Positions 43,290-52,590 of a DNA stretch of 64,000 bases are shown here, in pieces. The stretch lies in the NCBI GenBank assembly GCA_012959805.1, contig DUCN01000062.1, positions 62,409 to 126,408 on the forward strand, given 5' to 3'. A program made the position numbers and the translations under genes. Source of the stretch: Myxococcales bacterium (GTDB lineage Bacteria; Myxococcota_A; UBA9160; UBA4427). Under the pieces are notes generated by a model, which was given only the letters and a program-made list of their open reading frames with translations, was not told the DNA's origin and did not search any database. The stretch's first letter is position 1; each line of letters starts with the position of its first letter.

Positions 43290-43865
43290 TCACATGAACT
43301 CGTTGTCTACTTTCCATTGGTTGACCTGTGCCCAAAGCTTTGCGGCCTGATAGATCGTGTCCATATAAGGATCTTTGATCGCGTAGTAGGCGTTCGGATC
43401 CTCACCGAATCGAGAAGCGAGTTCCTTCTTGACTGAGCAGTACGCCTCGCTGGCGACCGGGTCGGCACGCAGGTAGTCCCGAAAGAGCAAAGGATAGGCC
43501 TGGTTGATCCTTCCCTCCTGACGGATATGAATATGTGCGTGTCGGATTCCCGTCGGCTCGCGTACAAATTTCTTTTGGAGTTCAGGTGATTCGGGATCGA
43601 GGCCTGTTAGCAGGTCGTGCCTATTCTCTGGGTTCAGTCGATACCCCGCTGAGGTCAAGGCGGGTGTTGCCGACTCGCTATCGAGTTCGGCCACGGTCAA
43701 TTGGATGTCGATCACGTCCTTGGCGGCCAATCCTGGGATGGCCGTTGAGCCGATATGATCGATGCGGATGACCCGCTTCCCTACGACGCCGCGGATCTCG
43801 GCAGCGAGAAGCTCGAACTCTTCTTTCCACAGAGACCGGTACTCTGCAATCGAAATTAATCTCAT
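43290..43865 (-). CDS. GrpB-family (UPF0157) nucleotidyltransferase-like protein
   Basis: 191 aa with the family core RVIRIDHIGSTAIPGLAAKD and VIDIQLTV (GSTAxxG and DxD of a minimal nucleotidyltransferase fold), followed by HIHIRQEGRINQAYPLLFRD. The family is annotated as nucleotidyltransferase-like and its substrate is unknown. The start at ATG 43865 has GAGG five bases upstream; the longer ORF adds 25 Arg/Gly-rich residues. It follows the SDR gene by 47 bp on the same strand. Confidence 0.92.
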   Translation of the reverse strand: MRLISIAEYRSLWKEEFELLAAEIRGVVGKRVIRIDHIGSTAIPGLAAKDVIDIQLTVAELDSESATPALTSAGYRLNPENRHDLLTGLDPESPELQKKFVREPTGIRHAHIHIRQEGRINQAYPLLFRDYLRADPVASEAYCSVKKELASRFGEDPNAYYAIKDPYMDTIYQAAKLWAQVNQWKVDNEFM

Positions 43866-43912
43866 TGAACCTCTACCAAACCGACCTCGGCGCACGGAAT
43901 GTCCGGATCGTG

Positions 43913-44866
43913 TTAGGCCGGGAATGTCTCCCCAGACCATTCCTCACTGAGAGACCAAAGCCGTTCGGCCGCCTTTTCATCCAGCGCCCAAGGCAGGACA
44001 CCCTTGCCGGAGTTTTCGTCCTCGGTTTTCTCCGCAATTCCGCAGTCTTCGCAATACACGCCGCCTTGGTCATCGAGTTCCGGGGCGGTGGCCGCCCAGA
44101 CGGTTGTCGCGGCGCCTTGTGGGATCTGCTTGAACTTCATCGGGTTGTCGGGGCTGCGTCGCGCCATGAGATCCTTGATGTCGTCCTGGTTCATGTGGCG
44201 GCTGAGCTCCGTCTGGATTGCACCGGGGTGAACGGCGTAGGCGCGGATGCCTCGGTCCTTGAAGCGTCTGTCGAGGGCGAGACTGAATAGGACGTTGGCC
44301 GTCTTGGCCTGGCCATACGCTGTCCATTTGTCATAAGACTCCTTTTCGAAGAAGGGGTCTTCGAATCGGAACGGGGAGAGGCGATGACCGGCACTCGACA
44401 GATTGACGATCCGGGCTGGATTCCCTGAGAGGAGTTGGGGGATGAGTCGGGCGGTCAACACGAAATGACCGAGATGGTTTGTGCCGAGCTGAGTGTCGAG
44501 GCCCTGGGCGGTTCGGCCTAACGGGCAAGCCATGACGCCCGCGTTGTTCACGAGCCGGTCGATGCGCGGAAAGCGTTTCGCGATGTCGTCGCCGCCTCGG
44601 CGCACGGAATCGAGATCAAAGAGGTCAAGGATGGCGATCTCGATGTCGGCTCCGGGCACGCTCTTCCGGATCTCCTCGGCGGCGGCCTGGCCTTTGGCTT
44701 CATCGCGAACGACGCTGACCATGCGCGCGCCGCAAGCGGCCAGGACGCGGATCGTTTCGATCCCGAGGCCGGCGGAGCCGCCCGTCACTACGATGGTCTT
44801 TCCGGAGAGGTCGATATTGCGCGCTGCTTCTTCCGCGCTGGTTTCTTCGCCGAATGGGGTGGTCAT
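43913..44866 (-). CDS. Short-chain dehydrogenase/reductase (retinol dehydrogenase-like)
   Basis: A 317-aa classical SDR. The Rossmann motif TGGSAGLG (about residues 29-36), NNAG in RLVNNAGVMACP, catalytic Ser in IVNLSSAGHRL and YxxxK in YGQAKTANVL are intact, as is VHPGAIQTEL. This subgroup oxidises or reduces alcohols on hydrophobic substrates such as retinoids or steroids. The C-terminal extension with YCEDCGIAEK carries a Cys pair. GGAGAG precedes ATG 44866. The substrate is unknown. Confidence 0.94.
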   Translation of the reverse strand: MTTPFGEETSAEEAARNIDLSGKTIVVTGGSAGLGIETIRVLAACGARMVSVVRDEAKGQAAAEEIRKSVPGADIEIAILDLFDLDSVRRGGDDIAKRFPRIDRLVNNAGVMACPLGRTAQGLDTQLGTNHLGHFVLTARLIPQLLSGNPARIVNLSSAGHRLSPFRFEDPFFEKESYDKWTAYGQAKTANVLFSLALDRRFKDRGIRAYAVHPGAIQTELSRHMNQDDIKDLMARRSPDNPMKFKQIPQGAATTVWAATAPELDDQGGVYCEDCGIAEKTEDENSGKGVLPWALDEKAAERLWSLSEEWSGETFPA

Positions 44867-45126
44867 GGATTGGCTCTCCGTTGGGTGCGGGTTGAGGGGG
44901 GCGGGGTTGGGGATTGATCAGGATAGGGTCGTTGTTCGCGAAATGCCGAGGCTTCGATTTTCGAGGTCTCTCACCCTATCAGAAATGGACTGAGTCCTTA
45001 CCACGAGGCGTGATTCTCCCGGAAAACACCAATCTCAAGTAATCATGGCCAAGGGTGGATTGTCCCACTCGCGTCTGGGGTGGTCGACGTGGATAGGCAC
45101 TGAGATCTTTCAAGAAGCGTGCTGCG

Positions 45127-45640
45127 ATGAATACCGGTATCGACATTCTGTTTCAAGAACCCACCTGTACGACACGGCGATTGCGCCGATCCGTCGTCAT
45201 CGATCCGTCGTCATCGAATCGTCGACGGAAAACTTCTCGATTCGCTTTGTCGCAGACCTCTTTTTAATCGAACTGGACCCGGAAGTCCTGATGTACTTCA
45301 GTGTAAAATCTACGTTTATGCAAGAGGCCGGGACCGTCAAGGAGATTGTCGAAGCCGAGGAGAACTCCGAAGAGGGACCGGTATTCGTCATCCAGCCGAT
45401 TGGCGACGCGGTCTTCGCCGATCTCGTAGCACGAGTCGGCAGGGAAGAGAATCTGTCTGTTCATGACCGGAGCTCGACTGGCTTTGCCGTTGTCGCATCT
45501 GAGGACTATCAGATGGGACAAACCGTTGAAGTGTCCATCGTTCATTGAGAGGATCAATGACATGTCATGTCTTGTCATCGCATCGGCGCGGCTTGGTCGT
45601 CTACGGGAGGGCGCCCCCCGAACCACTTATTGATCGCTTG
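45127..45640 (+). pseudogene. PilZ-like protein broken by a 14-bp duplication
   Basis: From ATG 45127 the frame reads MNTGIDILFQEPTCTTRRLR, then breaks at a 14-bp tandem duplication (45187-45214). With one copy removed it runs straight into RRSVVIESSTENFSIRFVAD and on to SSTGFAVVASEDYQMGQTVE, the PilZ-like core. A stop follows VSIVH at 45546-45548, and a shift of one base there would continue RGSMTCHVLSSHRRGLVVYG, like the end of a PilZ barrel. So two lesions inactivate a YcgR/PilZ-type c-di-GMP effector. The typical RxxxR motif is not visible, so the family call is moderate. Confidence 0.55.
45187..45214 (+). repeat. 14-bp perfect tandem duplication
   Basis: CGATCCGTCGTCAT occurs twice in exact succession. 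Fourteen is not a multiple of three, so the duplication shifts the frame of the PilZ-like gene. Confidence 0.95.
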
Positions 45641-45797
45641 CGTCGATTCGATCCTCAGCGCCCGACTCCCATAATCTATCCCAAATGCAACCGACCAAGT
45701 CCGTCGCACCGGCTATGCTGTCCTCTGAACAGCCGGGTTCGGGTCTGTGCGTCTGACTAGGCCACGGTCCGGCGATGACAGAGTTGGAGACGGTTCC

Positions 45798-46826
45798 ATG
45801 GCGACGAATTCCTCAATGCGTTTCGGTGTGATGTTCGGCTACTGGCAGGCCGCTCCACCGGAAAACTTTATCGAGACCGCCCAAGAGGCCGAAAGGCTGG
45901 GATTTCATTCGGCCTGGTCGGCGGAGGCCTGGGGTTCCGACGCGTTCACGCCCTTGGCATGGATTGGCGCGCATACCACTCGTTTGAAACTCGGAACGTC
46001 GATCGTTCAGTTGTCCGCACGCACGCCGACTTCGACTGCGATGCATGCGCTGACCCTTGACCACCTAACAAAGGGACGGATGCTCTTGGGATTGGGTGTA
46101 TCCGGTCCGCAGGTGGTCGAGGACTGGTATGGCCAACCATTTAGTAAGCCGCTGTCGAGGACGCGGGAATACGTCGACATCATTCGTCAGGTGATGCGTA
46201 GGGAACGTCCGGTGAAGAATGAGGGTCCCCATTACCCGCTTCCCTATTACGGCGAAGGCGCCTGGGGCATGGGCAAGCCGCTCAAGGCGATCACGCATCC
46301 GCTTCGAAGTGATTTGCCAATCTACCTCGGCGCAGAAGGTCCGAAGAACGTCGCCCTGGCCGCGGAAATTTGCGATGGCTGGATTCCGCTTTGGTACTCG
46401 CCGTATCGCGAAGACGTGTACGCGGATTCGTTGACGAACGCTCCGGATCATTTCGACATTGTTCAAGGCGTGACGGTTGCCGTGACCGATGATCTCGAGA
46501 GTGCTTACGATGCCTTGCGTCCGATGTTGGGCTTCTATGTCGGAGGAATGGGCTCCAAGGATCGGAATTTTCACAAGGAGTTGATGGCACGAATGGGATT
46601 TCCCGAACAGGCCCAGACGATTCAAGACGAGTTTCTGGCCGGACGTCGTGCTGAGGCGATCGCCGCAGTGCCCGATGAGTTCATCGATGAGATTGCGCTG
46701 ATCGGTTCGAAGGAGCGAATCAAGGATCGCTTGCAGGCGTGGAAGGATAGCCGCGTGACGACCATGCTTGTTCACGCGGCGGATCCAACGAAGCTTCAGG
46801 AGATCGCCGAAATCGTGATGGATTGA
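45798..46826 (+). CDS. LLM-class (F420-dependent-like) flavin oxidoreductase
   Basis: A 342-aa bacterial luciferase-like TIM barrel. RFGVMFGYWQAAPPENFIE, AEAWGSDAFTPLAWIGAHT, LKLGTSIVQLSARTPTSTA, LGLGVSGPQVVEDWYG and LPIYLGAEGPKNVALAAEIC match the F420-type methylenetetrahydromethanopterin-reductase-like branch. Whether it uses F420 or FMN cannot be told. The start was set at ATG 45798, with GGAG seven bases upstream. Such enzymes act in detoxification, lipid or aromatic turnover. It stands alone between two relics. Confidence 0.94.
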   Translation: MATNSSMRFGVMFGYWQAAPPENFIETAQEAERLGFHSAWSAEAWGSDAFTPLAWIGAHTTRLKLGTSIVQLSARTPTSTAMHALTLDHLTKGRMLLGLGVSGPQVVEDWYGQPFSKPLSRTREYVDIIRQVMRRERPVKNEGPHYPLPYYGEGAWGMGKPLKAITHPLRSDLPIYLGAEGPKNVALAAEICDGWIPLWYSPYREDVYADSLTNAPDHFDIVQGVTVAVTDDLESAYDALRPMLGFYVGGMGSKDRNFHKELMARMGFPEQAQTIQDEFLAGRRAEAIAAVPDEFIDEIALIGSKERIKDRLQAWKDSRVTTMLVHAADPTKLQEIAEIVMD

Positions 46827-47029
46827 GAGCCCGTCGATACTGGACGAACAGGTGCGTTTCAAAAATCGGAATTGGGAGAACAATGGATAGGGTGGTCCGG
46901 AGTTGATCCATAGTGTCGGGATTGCTCTTCGTCTATGGGGTTGCTGTGCGGATAACGGCAGAGTGGGGCCGACTTTGTTGGTGGCAAGCCGACTTCTTAG
47001 AGTGAGAGCCGATTTTAAGTTTCGCGAGG

Positions 47030-47880
47030 GACGGATCCAGCGATCAAAGGGATTCTGATTATCGCCAATGTCATATTGCTATCGATCATTGGCCTGACGG
47101 GCAGCCAGTGGCCACGGCACTCTTCGTTTTCTTGTCGTTGGGCCGATTTCCATTCTGAGCATCTGGAGTACTTCGAGCGGAAGGATCTCCGCTCGATCAA
47201 TCTTCGTGACGACTGCGGTCATTGCGGTTTCAGAAATCGCACTGGGCGGCGTTTCCTGGCCGGCTTCGTGGTTCGGAGCCGTGCTCGTCGGTCCGATCAT
47301 TCTCCTCGGCGTTTTAGACATGCTGCAGACGAAGCGTGCTGTACTCCGGAACTTCCCAGTGATCGGGTATTTTCGATATCTGCTCGAGATGCTCAGGCCG
47401 GAGATTCAACAATATTTCGTCGAGTCCGACATCGGTGGACGACCCTTCAATCGAGAAGGTCGTTCGGTGGTCTATCAGCGAGCGATAAGGTGCACTGTCT
47501 ACGCTTCCATTTGGCACCCAGCGTGAGATCTACCAGACCGGTTAAGAGTGGATCAATCATTCCATGGTCCCGGTGTGCGCTGATGCGGCGAGTCCTCGCG
47601 TGATAATCGGGGCGGTGCGCTGCGATAAACCCTACACGCTTCGATTCTCAACATCTCCGCCATGAGTTTCGGATCGCTGTCTACAAGCGCAATCAAGGTT
47701 CTCAATATTGGCGCACAAGAGGGTAACTTTACGCATAACACGGACGAGTTTCGTCAGTCCGCATCATCTGCAGGGCGCGCTGCGCGCTTCGTTTGCACGG
47801 CCTGGCGTTCGTCCTCAGCTTTTGCGTTTGGACATGTGGAGCATCCCGAGAGCGGCACTCCCCGATTAACTAGGGAGGGG
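47030..47880 (+). pseudogene. FMN-binding glutamate-synthase-like relic
   Basis: Pieces in several plus-strand frames follow the family order: membrane-like GILIIANVILLSIIGLTGSQ, then ALGGVSWPASWFGAVLVGPI, LRNFPVIGYFRYLLEMLRPE, IQQYFVESDIGGRPFNREGR; next frame LPFGTQREIYQTG, a TAA where Tyr is expected (GYEW), then EWINHSMVPV and PRVIIGAVRC; after a one-base loss, ILNISAMSFGSLS and NIGAQEGNFTHNT. The remaining two thirds (the GltB2-like catalytic core) is missing. It is a multiply damaged, truncated gene. Confidence 0.7.
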
Positions 47881-47990
47881 AGTCTTCTCCTCGAACGAGA
47901 TGGCGCCTAAGAGCAGAGAACTCACGCATGACGCAGGTGTCGCTGTAGGTGTCGCTGTAAGGGGCGCTGGAAGCTGAAGCTCTTGAGGGT

Positions 47991-48491
47991 CTACAGCGTG
48001 GGGTCGAGCAGGACTTCGGTTCGATCGTGTTCGATCACACCCCAGTCGCCCAATTCGTCGGCGCCGAGTTCCTGATCCACCATGCGAACCTCACCATTTC
48101 GGAAGTCCAGGCGAGTCCAGCTCCCACCGTGATCGGATTCGAACTCGATGAAACTTCCGGATTCGATGAAACGAGCAATTGGCTGGAAGAAACGAGCGAT
48201 TGCGCGGGCCGGCAATTCGTCCATCATGCCCTCGCGACCAATCGATGTGATGCCACCCTCCGGGTGCTCTCGGATGATGATGTGTTGACCCAGTCCGATG
48301 ACGCAGCGGATCGCCGTGCCAAGCTTCGTCGCGGAGATGAGTTCGCGATACGCCGAGGGCTTCTCATGAATGCCGCGCGCGAGAAAGGCCTCTTCCGTTG
48401 GAAAGGCTGCCTTCAGGGCGGCGACGGCGGCGTGCTCGCCGCCCGCGCTCATTCGAAAATTCGCTTTTTCAATCCAGACCGCACTTCCCAT
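47991..48491 (-). CDS. Protein of unknown function
   Basis: A 166-aa soluble, slightly acidic protein with no family I recognise. It begins MGSAVWIEKANFRMS and contains AALKAAFPTEEAFLAR and a C-terminal SWTRLDFRNGEVRMVDQ. GGAG seven bases before ATG 48491 and even composition support expression. No signal peptide, membrane segment or catalytic motif is visible. It lies between the glutamate-synthase-like relic and the fused CoA transferase, on the opposite strand to both. Confidence 0.72.
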   Translation of the reverse strand: MGSAVWIEKANFRMSAGGEHAAVAALKAAFPTEEAFLARGIHEKPSAYRELISATKLGTAIRCVIGLGQHIIIREHPEGGITSIGREGMMDELPARAIARFFQPIARFIESGSFIEFESDHGGSWTRLDFRNGEVRMVDQELGADELGDWGVIEHDRTEVLLDPTL

Positions 48492-48731
48492 GAATTCACT
48501 CCAGTAGGGTGTCCCCAGCTCATCCCCTGGGGCTCCAGGCGAACTCCAAGGCAGACCAATAGGCTTTTAGTCGGATTGCAGGCACCCCGTCTTGAGTCCA
48601 TCGAATGCAAATCCCCGAGAATGGTCGATCAAGTCGTCCACGACCTCTAACGTTGGGATCCATTCGCAATGAATTGCGTAGTTCTAGCCTGCTGGGTAGA
48701 CGCGGATTTGTGGCGTACTCGGAGACTGGTG

Positions 48732-51191
48732 ATGTTCATGGCAGAAGCACAGGGCGAACACGATGAGCGCCCACTCGCTGGGCTCCGTGTACTGGATCTC
48801 GCGGATGAGAAGGGCGAATTGGCCGGTCGGCTCTTGGCGGATCTCGGTGCTGAGGTCATTCGCGTCGAGCCGCCATCTGGAGCGCGCTCGCGTGGGATGC
48901 CACCGTTCAAGGATGGACGGAGTCTCTACTTTGCAGCGAGAAATTCTAATAAGCTTGGATTGGTTCTGGATCTCGATGACGCTTCCGGTCAGGAACGATT
49001 GCTGGCCTTGCTCGCAAAAGCGGACGTCTTTATCGAAACGGAAGCGCCAGGTCGACTCGCTCTGATCGGTCTAGGTCCGCGGGCACTCAGTGAGCGATTT
49101 CCACATCTCATCGTTCTTTCGATTTCAGATTTCGGTCAGACAGGACCTTACCGCGATTGGGTGGCCACAGACGCGACGATGAGTGCGATCGGCGGGATGC
49201 AATGCAAGGCGGGCGTCGCCGACCGCGAACCGCTCTTTCCGCCCAGTGCCATGGCCTATGACATCGCAGGCATCATGGGTGCCTGGGCAGCGCTCGTCGC
49301 GATCTATCAACGAGAAAACACCGGCTTTGGGCAGACGCTTGATTTGTCGGTTCTCGAAGCCGTCGCTGAACAGACGGATTGGGCCTACTCGAATGGCTCG
49401 ATGATCGAAGCCAAGGGGCAGAATAGTCAGATGGTCCGTAGTGGATCGGGTCCCATCTATCCGATCATCGCGTGCAGAGAGGGCTTCGTTCGACTGGTCA
49501 TCATGTCTGCGCGGCAGTGGCACGCAATGCGCGAATGGCTAGGTGATCCCGACTACTTACAAGACCCGAGTTACGACAGCTTTCTGGGTCGCATCCAGAT
49601 TGCCGAAGCCCTTTCGGTTGCGGTGGGAGATCTCTTCTCTTCCCTCGGTCATGTCGAGGTTGCCGTCGAGGCCCAACGTCGCGGAATTGTCTGCACACCC
49701 GTGCTGACCCCGAACGAAATTCTCGAGAATGAGCACTATCAATCGAGAAAGACATTTGTCTCGGGGGAATTCGCACCGGATAAAGAGGCGCCATTCGCCT
49801 CCGGCTTTTTCGAGCTCGATCGCGAACGCATGGGCTACCGGAATCGCGCTCCCGAAATCGACGAACACGCAAAGGAGATTTCGAATGATTTCTGGCCGCT
49901 GAACCGGCCGACGCCTGCGGGTTCTCGGCCCGCCGCAGGGCGACCCTTCGAGGGGTTGCGAGTCCTCGACTTTGGAATCGGCGGAGTGGGCGTCGAGGCG
50001 GCGAGGCTATTTGCGGAATTTGGTGCAGACGTCATCAAGGTCGAGAGCCGGAGCTATCCGGATTTCATTCGAGTCGTGATGTCGACGGAGATGAGTGCGT
50101 CTTTCGCCTCGTCGAATCGGATGAAGCGTGGTCTGGGGATCAACGTGAAGACGTCCAAGGGACGCGATCTGATACGCGAACTTGTTAGGCACGCCGACCT
50201 TGTGACCGAGAATGGCTCCACAGGCATGATGGAGTCGATGGGTCTGGGGTATGCGGAACTGAAGAAGCTGAATTCAAGAGTCGTAATGGCGAGCAGTCAG
50301 CTCCTGGGTGATCACGGCGTATGGGCTGATTGGATCGGATACGGGCCGAGTACTCAGCCAATCGGGGGTTTGGTCCATCTATGGGATTATGCGCGCGCGA
50401 GCCGCGCTGTGGGAGACGGCGCTGGAGAAGCTGCCGCCCTCGATGCCCCGGCCGGTTCTTCCTCGATCTTTCCAGATCATCTCGCGGGACGGGTGCTTGC
50501 GATCGTCGCGTTGGCCGGGCTGATTCGACGCGGTCGATCTGGAGTGGGGGGGCATGCCTCGGTGGCCCAGGCTGAAGTCGTCGTGAATATTTTGTCCGAT
50601 CAATTTCTGAAAGAAGCTGTCGATTCAGGAAACGTTCGACCGCGTGGGAATCGCAGTGATCGGGGCGCGCCATGGGGCTCCTATCCATGCTCGGGTCATG
50701 ACGAATGGGTCGCGATCACAATTCGCGATGACCGGGATTGGCGACGTCTTGTGGTTGCGATGGGAGAGCCGGCCTGGGCAGCGAGCGAGTCCTATGCTTT
50801 GCCGGAAGGTCGTGCGACCGCGCACGATGAGATTGATGATCGACTTTGCGAATGGACAATCTTGCAATCGGCGCAGGCGGTCACGGCAACCCTTCAGATG
50901 TTTGGGGTGCCAGCGGCGCCCATGTACGCGGCACGGGAACAGCTTCATGATCCGCACTTTCAATCGCGCGGCTACGGCCATTGGTCGGAGCAACAAGGGC
51001 TCGGCTGGATGGCCTTCGAGGGGCCCGCGTTTTGTGCGAGTGGATCGGCCCGAGCTCCCCTCACGCAAGCTCCCCGCCTGGGCGAGCATACCCGCATCAT
51101 AGCGGCAGATATCCTCGGACTTTCTGAAGAGGAAGTTGAAGGCTTGATCTCGGACGGTGTTCTCGAGATTGCGCCACCGCCTCCCGAATGA
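48732..51191 (+). CDS. Tandem-fused CaiB/BaiF CoA transferase
   Basis: Two family III CoA transferase domains in one chain of 819 aa. The first (about 1-400) has LAGLRVLDLADEKGELAGRL, LGAEVIRVEPPSG, LGLVLDLDD and the catalytic-helix region YDIAGIMGAWAALVA. The second (about 410-810) has FEGLRVLDFGIGGVGVEAAR, FGADVIKVESRSYPDF, LGINVKTSKGRDLI and FPDHLAGRVLAIVALAG. In each the Asp of the catalytic helix seems to be kept. In ordinary members two such chains interlock as a dimer, so the fusion may form an intramolecular equivalent. I chose ATG 48732, with GGAG seven bases upstream; ATG 48738 is an alternative. The acyl substrate is unknown. Confidence 0.94.
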   Translation: MFMAEAQGEHDERPLAGLRVLDLADEKGELAGRLLADLGAEVIRVEPPSGARSRGMPPFKDGRSLYFAARNSNKLGLVLDLDDASGQERLLALLAKADVFIETEAPGRLALIGLGPRALSERFPHLIVLSISDFGQTGPYRDWVATDATMSAIGGMQCKAGVADREPLFPPSAMAYDIAGIMGAWAALVAIYQRENTGFGQTLDLSVLEAVAEQTDWAYSNGSMIEAKGQNSQMVRSGSGPIYPIIACREGFVRLVIMSARQWHAMREWLGDPDYLQDPSYDSFLGRIQIAEALSVAVGDLFSSLGHVEVAVEAQRRGIVCTPVLTPNEILENEHYQSRKTFVSGEFAPDKEAPFASGFFELDRERMGYRNRAPEIDEHAKEISNDFWPLNRPTPAGSRPAAGRPFEGLRVLDFGIGGVGVEAARLFAEFGADVIKVESRSYPDFIRVVMSTEMSASFASSNRMKRGLGINVKTSKGRDLIRELVRHADLVTENGSTGMMESMGLGYAELKKLNSRVVMASSQLLGDHGVWADWIGYGPSTQPIGGLVHLWDYARASRAVGDGAGEAAALDAPAGSSSIFPDHLAGRVLAIVALAGLIRRGRSGVGGHASVAQAEVVVNILSDQFLKEAVDSGNVRPRGNRSDRGAPWGSYPCSGHDEWVAITIRDDRDWRRLVVAMGEPAWAASESYALPEGRATAHDEIDDRLCEWTILQSAQAVTATLQMFGVPAAPMYAAREQLHDPHFQSRGYGHWSEQQGLGWMAFEGPAFCASGSARAPLTQAPRLGEHTRIIAADILGLSEEEVEGLISDGVLEIAPPPPE

Positions 51192-51427
51192 CGTCACCTA
51201 ACGCCTTATGACGGCTGCCTGGGTCGCTAGAATCTGAGTCGGTCGACTAGGCTATAAGCCCGCTCTGCGTTCCGACCATTGCGTCGATGGCCGCAGAACC
51301 TTCGCTCTCGAGCGATGCGCGTCAGACTTTCGTCAGCGGAGTCTCATCAGAAGAACTGCCATCGATTTCGTGTCGCCGAAGGAATGCGCATGCTGCTAAC
51401 CCGAATGGTAGTCATCGGGAGGATGGT

Positions 51428-52126
51428 ATGGGTCAGAATCGCGAATCCAAAGTAGCGCTGGCCGGCTGGGCGCACGATCTGAGCAAGCCACTTCAGGTCA
51501 TTGGGCACTATGCGCGGAGGCTGGTCGACGACGATAATCTGAGCGGCGAGGTGTTGATGTTGGCGCGCGAGATCGAAGAACTCTCCGAGGGGGCACTTCG
51601 CGTCGTCGATCGTTTGATGGAATGCGGACGATCCGATACGCCCCACGATCTTCCTTCGCAGGGACTCCGCGAAGTGGTGACGCGAGCCGAGGTCGTCGTT
51701 CGGGGTCTTCATCCGGATCATGTGCTGAGAGTGTACGAGCCGATTCCGCTTGTTCGAATGGAGGGCTCGAACAGGCTCTTCTCGATCCTGGTGAACCTGG
51801 TCGATAACGCCATGATTGCATGCGAGGCGTGGCAGCCGATTCAACTCTACGCGCGAGTCGCGGGGGCCTGCCTGGTCGTAGATGTCGTCGACGCTGGGGG
51901 GGGCATGTCGGATCAGGTCCGTGAGTGCGCATTTCGTCCGTATTTCTCCACTCGGAACGCGCAACGTCCGACCGGACTTGGATTGGCAGAATGTCATCGC
52001 TTGATCGAGGAGTGCGGCGGCGAGCTCAGCCTCGAATCCGTGGAAGGGCAGGGGACTCGCGCTTCCGTTCGGCTGCCTCTCTGGGGTGACGCGTGGATTC
52101 CAGGCGCCTCATGGAGTATCGCCTAG
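51428..52126 (+). CDS. Small orphan histidine kinase
   Basis: A 232-aa kinase core with no sensor domain or membrane segment. The phospho-acceptor His is in WAHDLSKPLQVIG (about H16), followed by an HATPase_c domain: N box ILVNLVDNAMIA, G1 VDAGGGMSD, F box FRPYFSTR and G2 TGLGLAECHRLIE. The H-box is non-standard (AHDLSKPL rather than HELRTPL), as in some myxobacterial kinases. The start was set at ATG 51428, preceded by GGGAGGATGGT. No response regulator is adjacent; the CheY-like gene at 2018 is too far away to pair by position. Confidence 0.9.
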   Translation: MGQNRESKVALAGWAHDLSKPLQVIGHYARRLVDDDNLSGEVLMLAREIEELSEGALRVVDRLMECGRSDTPHDLPSQGLREVVTRAEVVVRGLHPDHVLRVYEPIPLVRMEGSNRLFSILVNLVDNAMIACEAWQPIQLYARVAGACLVVDVVDAGGGMSDQVRECAFRPYFSTRNAQRPTGLGLAECHRLIEECGGELSLESVEGQGTRASVRLPLWGDAWIPGASWSIA

Positions 52127-52194
52127 ATCGTCTTAAGTGTTATGCTTGATCAGGCGCTCGACACGATGAGTTTCTATGAGAGGAATTTGGACGA

Positions 52195-52590
52195 ATGGCC
52201 ACATTTATGGCTCCCTATCATGCGCAGTTCTACGCCGTAATGCGCATTGTGTTTGGCTTCACCTTTCTGTGGCACGGATCTCAGAAATTGCTTGGCTTTC
52301 CCGCTGGCGGTCCCGGGGGCATTCCCGATTTTGTCCTCTATGTCGCGGGACCGATCGAATTGATCGGTGGTCTGCTCGTCATGATCGGATTGATGACGCG
52401 CTGGTCCGCTTTTCTATGTAGCGGGTTGATGGCTGCCGCCTATTGGATGGCTCATGGCGCGAAGGCGTTGCTGCCCATTGAGAATGGCGGTGAGCTTTCT
52501 GTGCTCTATTGCTTTGTTTTCCTGTTTATTGCTGCACAGGGGGCGGGAATCTGGAGCGTCGATGGCGCTCGATCGGCAGAGAAAACGTGA
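52195..52590 (+). CDS. DoxX family membrane protein
   Basis: 131 aa with four membrane helices; IVFGFTFLWHGSQKLLGFP opens the family, then YVAGPIELIGGLLVMIGLM, the Glu-containing helix, followed by FLCSGLMAAAYWMAH and VLYCFVFLFIAAQGAGI. It is of the DoxX/YphA type, whose role is poorly defined (membrane redox or thiol stress has been suggested in some bacteria). The stop overlaps the start of the next gene by four bases (GTGA), so the two products are probably made together. It is distinct from the shorter DoxX-like gene at 42406. Confidence 0.93.
   Translation: MATFMAPYHAQFYAVMRIVFGFTFLWHGSQKLLGFPAGGPGGIPDFVLYVAGPIELIGGLLVMIGLMTRWSAFLCSGLMAAAYWMAHGAKALLPIENGGELSVLYCFVFLFIAAQGAGIWSVDGARSAEKT

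Noticed and set aside
45045-45548. 167-aa ORF taken at face value as a gene
   Set aside because: The first 50 residues have no coding character; the real start frame is ATG 45127, joined after removing the 14-bp duplication.
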